52,332 bases of DNA from Planctomycetaceae bacterium (GTDB lineage: Bacteria; Planctomycetota; Planctomycetia; Planctomycetales; Planctomycetaceae), in the NCBI GenBank assembly GCA_028284485.1, contig JANQRQ010000358.1:1-52332 (forward strand), in the 5' to 3' direction. A model generated the notes under the pieces. The model did no database searches. It was not told the origin of the DNA and saw nothing but the letters and a program-made list of their open reading frames with translations. The position numbers and the translations under genes are program-made. This document shows, piece by piece, positions 43,723 to 49,453 of this stretch. The stretch's first letter is position 1. The number at the start of each line of letters is the position of its first letter.

Positions 43723-43941
43723 ATGGCCAAAGAAGAGGCCATTGAAGTCAACGGAACGGTTGTCGAGGCTCTGGCGAACACACAGTTTCGCGTCGAGTTG
43801 GAGAACGGCCACATGGTGTTAGCGCACGTGGCCGGAAAAATGCGGAAGCATTTCATTCGTATCGTCCCAGGAGATTTAGTGACGGTGGAAGTGTCGCCAT
43901 ATGATCTCACGCGTGGACGAATCGTCTATCGCGAGCGCTAA
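43723..43941 (+). CDS. infA: Translation initiation factor IF-1
   Basis: A 72-aa OB-fold protein that binds the 30S A-site during initiation. Start chosen at ATG 43723 ([20 protein letters not shown]), 10 bp after AAGGA; an ATG two codons upstream is less likely. Family-typical blocks are [38 protein letters not shown] and [11 protein letters not shown]. Here it stands alone and not in the ribosomal-protein operon. A small stem AGCGC-TAAAG-GCGCT overlaps the stop codon (43934-43948) followed by TTT, a weak terminator candidate. Confidence 0.96.
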   Translation: MAKEEAIEVNGTVVEALANTQFRVELENGHMVLAHVAGKMRKHFIRIVPGDLVTVEVSPYDLTRGRIVYRER

Positions 43942-44071
43942 AGGCGCTTTCTCCCGCACACCCCCCCGCGCTTCGAGTATTGCCGGTCATGCTGTCGGCA
44001 AAATCGGCTGCCTGTTAACGGTGGGCATGTTGTCGTATCTTATTTCTCGGCTATTTACGGCTGAAATTGTT

Positions 44072-44170
44072 GACAGCGCATAGCGCGCTGACTATTGGCC
44101 GCGACCATCGCGTTTTGTCGGATGATAGCTGGCTCGGTTAAGCCAGAAACGCCCACAAGAAAAAGTAAAC
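44072..44170 (+). repeat. Copy 2 of the three-copy structured intergenic element
   Basis: In the 308-bp gap between infA and rnhA. First hairpin AGCGC-ATA-GCGCGCT, then GACTATTGGCCGCGACCAT, CGCGTTTTG, 23 nt, then the second hairpin TGGCT-CGGTTA-AGCCA, AGAAACGCCCACAAG and AAAAAGTAAAC. Same orientation as copies at 5391-5486 and 46221-46306. The tail AAAAAGTAAAC is shared exactly with copy 1. About 80 bp before the rnhA start codon. Confidence 0.78.
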
Positions 44171-44249
44171 CGATCTAATTCATGCGATCATTTGTCGTTG
44201 CCATGGTGGCAGGTAATAACCGCTCGAAAGCCCGAACAAGTCGGATACG

Positions 44250-44735
44250 ATGACTGAGCCTGATGGCGGAAATACGCAACCGACCGGTTTACCCCGCGTG
44301 CAGCTATTCACCGACGGGGCTTGCCGTGGAAATCCCGGGCCGGGTGGTTGGGCATGGATTCTGCGCCACGTTGCCACGGGAGCCGAGCGAGAAAACTCAG
44401 GCGGACTAGCATCGACCACGAACAATCAAATGGAATTACAAGCCGTAATCGATGGGCTGAGCGCTCTGACGAAGCGCTCGCGTGTTGAAGTCATCACCGA
44501 CAGCGTTTACGTGGCAAAAGGCTCCCAGGAGTGGATGCCCAACTGGAAGAAGAACGAGTGGCGTCGCCGGGAAAAAAACCGTTGGGTGCCGGTCAAGAAC
44601 GTCGAGCTGTGGCAACAACTTGACCAGTTGTTGTCACAACATGAAGTCCGATTCACCGTCGTCAAAGGACACAGCGGCCATCCCGAGAACGAACGCTGCG
44701 ACGAATTGGCGGTCGAAGCCGCCAGCCGATTCTGA
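44250..44735 (+). CDS. rnhA: Ribonuclease HI
   Basis: A 161-aa endonuclease that cuts RNA in RNA-DNA hybrids. Active-site residues are visible as Asp22 (QLFTDGACRGNPGPGG), Glu62 (NNQMELQAVIDGL), Asp84 (VITDSVYVAKG) and Asp151 (NERCDELAVEAA), with His141 in VKGHSGHPENERCD. The basic protrusion is present as the W-rich NWKKNEWRRREKNRW. Complete. ATG start at 44250, about 80 bp after the repeat element copy 2. Cytosolic; stands alone. Confidence 0.96.
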   Translation: MTEPDGGNTQPTGLPRVQLFTDGACRGNPGPGGWAWILRHVATGAERENSGGLASTTNNQMELQAVIDGLSALTKRSRVEVITDSVYVAKGSQEWMPNWKKNEWRRREKNRWVPVKNVELWQQLDQLLSQHEVRFTVVKGHSGHPENERCDELAVEAASRF

Positions 44736-45104
44736 AGCGGTGACCGTGCGGGCAGATTCCTGACGTTCGGTTGAATACTCGCCTGAAGCCGGCTTTTCGA
44801 TGCGCGTCATTGAGATTGGTTGGTTTCCATCATTCTCGACAGTGCGGTATCTGTCGACTCATGCACAACTGACCGTTCTGGTCGTCACCGCAACGCGCCA
44901 AACGACGGTCGCATTCCAATCTTCGGACGTTGCATTTTGGCAACATCGCGGACCGATGCGGGTTTTCTGAAACTGTAAAGGTCGGTTTACACATCACAAA
45001 ACACTTGATTTCTCGACGCTTTTCGGCGTTGCAGCTCGTGCCACCACGATCGGCACTCCATTTGCTTCATCAGAATTCGAAAGCATGCAAACTACGGTCC
45101 GATC
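44736..45104. other. Intergenic region after rnhA
   Basis: 369 bp with no supported gene, repeat or promoter. A 56-codon ATG frame at 44800-44970 has no supporting composition. Confidence 0.45.
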
Positions 45105-45959
45105 GTGGAGCCATTTGTGTCGAATCCTGCGTATCAACAAGATGTCAAAGTCGCCCATCTCGTGGAGTTGGCGGCATTGGTTGCGGCACACCATTCTCAT
45201 TTGATCGAAACGTCGGCTCGTATACCGGATACTGTGCTCGAAGAATACTGGCGGCATACGCGAATTCGCACACGGCTTTGGATGAACTCCATCGAGACGG
45301 CCGCCGCAATGTTCTCTCCCGCGCAGGAGCCCGACCAGGATTCGATCCAAACGGAAGTTGGAAATGTTCTTCAAGAGGTATTCGCAGCTGAAGTACTGAC
45401 TCGGGTTTGGGGTGCCGTTCTGACTGCAAAAGATCAACGCTGGAAGACGTTCGATGGAGAACCGGTCGCGCGAACGGTGCTGGCACAACACAGTCAGGCC
45501 CGAAATCGCGCGATGACCTTTCTGCTACAGCACCAAAACGAGAAACAACTCAATCCCAGCCGAATCGATCGAACTCGCCGAAGCTGCGAACGTTGGACCG
45601 ATTGTCTGCTCGGTCCGATCGTCAATCGCTACGACGTGGGTGAATTCGCACACGATACCTCACGGGCCATTGAATTCGGTCGCGATCAGCAAGCGGAATT
45701 GACCGTGACGTCGTCCGATCATGTTTGGAGTTTTGTGCTGGCGGGCCTGCGGCTTGCCTTCAGCATGACCCCCCTGACTCATCCGATTCATGCCGACGCG
45801 CACCGGGGAATTATGAACGCTGTTCTGGGTTCGTTTCCTGCCGGCGCCTTTAGCAACGACGGTCCCTTCAAATCGATCCTGGCGCATCGAGTTTATCGTA
45901 GTTCGGAAATTTCCGATCGGCTGTTCGGAGTGCCGCAAGTCGAAAACACGAATCGTTAG
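45105..45959 (+). CDS. Hypothetical protein, all-helical
   Basis: A 284-aa soluble protein with a GTG start (MEPFVSNPAYQQDVKVAHL); no in-frame ATG is available nearby upstream. It is rich in helices with many His/Trp/Arg (LVAAHHSHLIETSA, YWRHTRIRTRLWMNSIE, TRVWGAVLTAKDQRW, ILAHRVYRSSEISDRLF). No signal peptide, membrane segment or known motif. Clear codon-like composition supports coding. I do not recognise the family; it looks like a conserved planctomycete hypothetical (inference). Followed by the repeat element copy 3. Confidence 0.7.
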   Translation: MEPFVSNPAYQQDVKVAHLVELAALVAAHHSHLIETSARIPDTVLEEYWRHTRIRTRLWMNSIETAAAMFSPAQEPDQDSIQTEVGNVLQEVFAAEVLTRVWGAVLTAKDQRWKTFDGEPVARTVLAQHSQARNRAMTFLLQHQNEKQLNPSRIDRTRRSCERWTDCLLGPIVNRYDVGEFAHDTSRAIEFGRDQQAELTVTSSDHVWSFVLAGLRLAFSMTPLTHPIHADAHRGIMNAVLGSFPAGAFSNDGPFKSILAHRVYRSSEISDRLFGVPQVENTNR

Positions 45960-46220
45960 TGTCGGCGACATTTTCTCTTGCCCCGATACGGCTTGTGGCC
46001 AGCGATCGTGCACAGCGCTTCGGACGACTCCCGTTGCAAAAGCGGATGAGATTATCCTGCCCCCGCGAGTTTGCCAGGTGATTTCGGAACCTGCGCAATG
46101 CCATGCACGGCCGGTGCGTCTCCGGGGCGGTAGCCTTCATCACGATGACGCATCAAAGATGTTGATTCTATCGATGGAATTGTGCACCGATCACAAAACA
46201 TTCGAACAGTCTTAACGATC

Positions 46221-46306
46221 TACGGCGTGCAACGCCGACTTGTGGCCGCGGCAATCGCGTTTTGCGGTTTGATGATCGGCTCCCATGAGCCAGAGACCCC
46301 CAAGAA
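46221..46306 (+). repeat. Copy 3 of the three-copy structured intergenic element
   Basis: In the 635-bp gap 45960-46594, which otherwise shows nothing. First hairpin GGCGT-GCA-ACGCC, then GACTTGTGGCCGCGGCAAT, CGCGTTTTG, 23 nt, then hairpin GGCTC-CCAT-GAGCC, and AGAGACCCCCAAGAAT. The AAAAAGTAAAC tail of copies 1 and 2 is missing. Stem sequences differ from the other copies but still pair. Confidence 0.76.
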
Positions 46307-46594
46307 TAGATATCGATCGCTCTGGTTTCGGCAAGAGTTCCCGCCGACGCCGGGAAATCAAAGGGTTGGAATTGCGCAGGGACTTGCCAGCCGGCGATTC
46401 GCAAAGTGTAATGAAACAAACTTATCGCTCGACCAAGTTTATTGCCGCACGGTACGCGACATCATTGCGACCGTCTTGTCGATTTGCGAAATGCCCTGCC
46501 GGGCTGAATCTTAATCGGCGAGTTGGTTGTGTCACTGTTCATGTCGCGTTCTGACAAGTGGTCGTCATCAAGTCTCAAGAAGCAGTTTCAGTCG

Positions 46595-47269
46595 ATGCCC
46601 AGCCTGACCGTTGAAAACTATCTCAAGGCGATTTTGCAGATATCGATTCGTAACGAATCCGATTGGGTGTCGACTGGCCAGTTGGCCGAAGCGCTCGGGG
46701 TTTCTCCAGGGACAGTCACAAGCATGCTGAAGACGTTGGCCGAATCGCAGCTTGCCGACTACAAGCCTTACGAGGGCGTGCGTTTGACCGAAACAGGTCG
46801 GACGCTTGGAATGCGAATGTTGCGGCGGCACCGCCTGATTGAATTATTTTTGGTTCATACTTTGGATATGACTTGGGATCAGGTGCACGAAGAAGCCGAG
46901 AACATGGAGCATGCTGTCAGTGATTTCTTGATTGACCGCATTGACGATTACCTAGGCCGCCCCCAGTGCGACCCACATGGCGATCCGATTCCCTCGTCGG
47001 AAGGAACAATGCGTGGGCAAACTGTCACGGCTGTGCCGTTAACCGATTGTCGGCCGGGAACCCGCGTGAAGATCACGCGGGTCATCAATCAAGGGCCCGA
47101 GTTCCTCAGGTATTTGTCGGAAACAGGATTAGAGTTGGGCGTTGTCGGCATCGTGCGGACGAACAATGCCGAGGCCGACGTGGTTACCATCGACCTTAAC
47201 GACGATCCGGTTTCCATGGGGCATCAAGCAGCAGGACAATTACTTGTTGTGCCGATTGAAGCGGATTGA
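46595..47269 (+). CDS. MntR/DtxR-family metal-dependent regulator
   Basis: A 224-aa transcription factor. Start chosen at ATG 46595 (MPSLTVENYLKAILQI); earlier in-frame starts at 46541 or 46523 would add a serine/lysine-rich tail. The N-terminal winged helix (WVSTGQLAEALGVSPGTVTS, LKTLAESQLADYKPYEGVRL) is followed by the dimer/metal domain (MLRRHRLIELFLVHTLDM, HEEAENMEHAVSDFLIDRID) with family metal ligands (His, Glu, His) and a C-terminal SH3/FeoA-like domain (LTDCRPGTRVKITRVINQGP). It should repress Mn or Fe uptake genes when loaded with metal; no target gene is beside it. Cytosolic. Confidence 0.88.
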   Translation: MPSLTVENYLKAILQISIRNESDWVSTGQLAEALGVSPGTVTSMLKTLAESQLADYKPYEGVRLTETGRTLGMRMLRRHRLIELFLVHTLDMTWDQVHEEAENMEHAVSDFLIDRIDDYLGRPQCDPHGDPIPSSEGTMRGQTVTAVPLTDCRPGTRVKITRVINQGPEFLRYLSETGLELGVVGIVRTNNAEADVVTIDLNDDPVSMGHQAAGQLLVVPIEAD

Positions 47270-47608
47270 TCGTTTACGATTCGAACCGAATATCGTCGGT
47301 CGTTGTCTGTATAATGGCGTTTTCAGACATCGTGTAATTGCGATGCCTTGTCGTCGCACAGGATGGGTCTTGTCAAAAACATCGCGATTCGCGGGTGCGG
47401 AAGAAAGCCACTTGCTCTGGCGGCACGTCATCTCGATTCTCCGAACGCGGTGGTTTTTAACAATCAGCGCGACGTCACCTGGTAAACAATGTCGAACATC
47501 TCAGGCAAATCTGGATAACGTGCCGAAACTCGGCCGATGTCAATTATGATATTCCACCCGGTTAAACCGTTCCTCGAACTGACCTTCAGATAAATCGAAG
47601 CCGTCCTC
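47270..47608. other. Intergenic region before hisB
   Basis: 339 bp without a supported gene. A TATAAT lies at 47310-47315, without a matching -35 box. No his-leader peptide was seen. Confidence 0.45.
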
Positions 47609-48196
47609 ATGAGCCGCAACGCAAGTATCGACCGTAAGACAGCAGAGACCGACATTCAACTGGAGTTAGAGTTGGATGGGAGCGGGCAGTCGTCGATTCA
47701 AACAGGAGTCGGATTCTTTGACCATATGCTCACGCTTCTTTCGCGGCATTCCTTGTTCGACCTGAATGTCACCGCCAATGGGGACACCAACGTCGACGAT
47801 CATCATACCGTTGAAGATGTCGGCATTTGTTTTGGTCAGGCGCTCGAGCAAGCGCTTGGCGACAAACAGGGAATAAGCCGCTATGGCAGCTTGACCTTGC
47901 CAATGGAAGAGACGTTGGTCACTTCTGCGGTCGATCTGAGCGGTCGCATAGCGTTTGTTTATCGCGTCGATTATCCGACGGAGAAAATCGGGCAGTTCGA
48001 TACGCAACTGGTCGATGTCTTTTGGCAAGCTGTTGCCGCGAACGCGAAACTGAATTTGCATATTCTGTTAGTGCATGGTGACAACAGTCATCACATTGCC
48101 GAGGGAGTTTTTAAATCGACTGCGCGCGCGTTGCGGCAAGCCGTTACAATCGACGCGCGAGAAAGTGGAATCCCCTCTTCAAAAGGAACGCTTTAA
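47609..48196 (+). CDS. hisB: Imidazoleglycerol-phosphate dehydratase
   Basis: A 195-aa enzyme of step six of histidine synthesis, turning imidazoleglycerol phosphate into imidazoleacetol phosphate, Mn-dependent. Metal and substrate motifs: [46 protein letters not shown], and [20 protein letters not shown]. The HHTVED and NSHHIAE pairs are the usual metal ligands. Monofunctional (no phosphatase domain). Stands apart from other his genes in the window. ATG start at 47609. Confidence 0.97.
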   Translation: MSRNASIDRKTAETDIQLELELDGSGQSSIQTGVGFFDHMLTLLSRHSLFDLNVTANGDTNVDDHHTVEDVGICFGQALEQALGDKQGISRYGSLTLPMEETLVTSAVDLSGRIAFVYRVDYPTEKIGQFDTQLVDVFWQAVAANAKLNLHILLVHGDNSHHIAEGVFKSTARALRQAVTIDARESGIPSSKGTL

Positions 48197-48811
48197 GTCG
48201 CATCGCGAATTCTAAAAAATGAAAATTTTTTTTCTTCGAAGTTTTTTACAACCTTTTTGTTGACATGCTGCCAACACTGGATAACTTAGTTCGCAGTTGC
48301 TTAAAACTTTGATGAAATCGATTTCTCGTTGCCACAGTCGCGTTGAAATCAGCGATGAATTGCGGCGGGGAAACTTCCAGACAATTGCCAACTTGAGCCA
48401 ATAGGGAGGGCTCCAGAAGTTGTTTTGACGGCCTGGAGGGCACAACGTGTCTCGGGTCGCCCAGGACTGATGGCTTAGTACGGATTCAAAGGAAGTTGGA
48501 TATTCCAGCGTGCAAGTGAACACACTTGTGTTGTCTGGGAGTTCCCCGATTTTTCTTCGCGCAAGTATCCCCCGCATCGCCCGAAGTGGCTGAAATGGAT
48601 TCGCCGTTGGCAATCGCCATCGGCTTCTCCTTTCGCCCTCTTTTTCTCTTAAGTCGACTGGCGCTCCCCTTTCGGTCGCCGACCCGACAAGAGCGCTTCG
48701 AATGGCCAACCGGCTTTGGTCGGCATGCAAAGTTGCCCTCGACAGCCACTGCATTCGGTAATTGCACAGCCACTCATGGAATCGGTCTTCTGGCCGAGGT
48801 ATTCTGGTTTC
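48197..48811. other. 615-bp upstream region of the ECF sigma factor
   Basis: Begins with an A/T-rich tract (48221-48260) followed by a promoter-like pair of boxes (48260-48287); the rest would be a long 5' leader. No supported gene. Polypyrimidine runs near 48628-48650 (CTTTCGCCCTCTTTTTCTC). Confidence 0.45.
48260..48287 (+). promoter_or_regulatory. Sigma-70-like promoter candidate
   Basis: TTGACA at 48260-48265, a 16-bp spacer, and TAACTT at 48282-48287. The A/T-rich tract just upstream could act as an UP element. It would drive the ECF sigma/kinase pair with a leader of about 520 nt. Motif-based only. Confidence 0.45.
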
Positions 48812-49384
48812 ATGAGCGACGTCACTCGGATTCTCTCATCGATCGAGCAAGGCAATCCGGCCGCGGCCGAACGATTGTTGCCGCTCGTCTACGAAGAGTT
48901 GCGCAAGCTGGCTGCCTCCAAACTTGCCCAGGAGAAGCCGGGGCAAACTTTACAAGCGACAGCTCTGGTGCACGACGCCTATCTCCGATTGGTCGATGTG
49001 GAAAAAGCCCAGCATTGGGATTCCAGGGGACACTTTTTTGCTGCTGCGGCAGAAGCCATGCGGCGCATTCTCGTCGAGTCCGCCCGCAAGAAGGGGCGCG
49101 TGAAACACGGGGGCGAGCAACAACGGGTCGATTTCGAACAAGTCGCGCAGTTTGCGGTATCGCCTCGAATGGATCTCGTCGAACTGGATGAAGCGCTGAC
49201 CCGATTCGCGGAAATCGAGCCACAAAAGGCCGAGCTTGTGAAGCTGCGCTACTTTGCCGGATTCTCGATCGACGAAGCAGCCGATTTGCTGGGAATCTCG
49301 CGAACAACTGCCAAACGGCATTGGGTGTATGCCCGCGCTTGGCTGCTAGCCGAACTGAGCAACGCGGAGGCCGCAGAAAAATAG
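48812..49384 (+). CDS. ECF sigma factor
   Basis: A 190-aa sigma factor of the planctomycete ECF type (TIGR02999-like). Start chosen at ATG 48812 (MSDVTRILSSIEQGNPAAAE); upstream codons in frame are atypical. Region 2: LLPLVYEELRKLAASKLAQE, TALVHDAYLRLVD, FFAAAAEAMRRILVESARKK. Region 4: IEPQKAELVKLRYFAGFSID and EAADLLGISRTTAKRHWVYA, a helix-turn-helix. No anti-sigma factor follows; instead the kinase gene begins 69 bp downstream, the common pairing in this phylum, where a kinase is thought to control the sigma factor (inference). Confidence 0.93.
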   Translation: MSDVTRILSSIEQGNPAAAERLLPLVYEELRKLAASKLAQEKPGQTLQATALVHDAYLRLVDVEKAQHWDSRGHFFAAAAEAMRRILVESARKKGRVKHGGEQQRVDFEQVAQFAVSPRMDLVELDEALTRFAEIEPQKAELVKLRYFAGFSIDEAADLLGISRTTAKRHWVYARAWLLAELSNAEAAEK

Positions 49385-49453
49385 AATCAAGATGGACCTG
49401 TTCGAACGTTTTTGTCGCATTGGTCAATGGGAGACGAACAAACGAGGTGTCCC

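Noticed and set aside
43203..43910. 235-codon frame on the minus strand across infA
   Set aside because: It runs antisense through infA and has no protein-like composition.
44800..44970. 56-codon ATG frame after rnhA
   Set aside because: No ribosome-binding site and no recognisable features.
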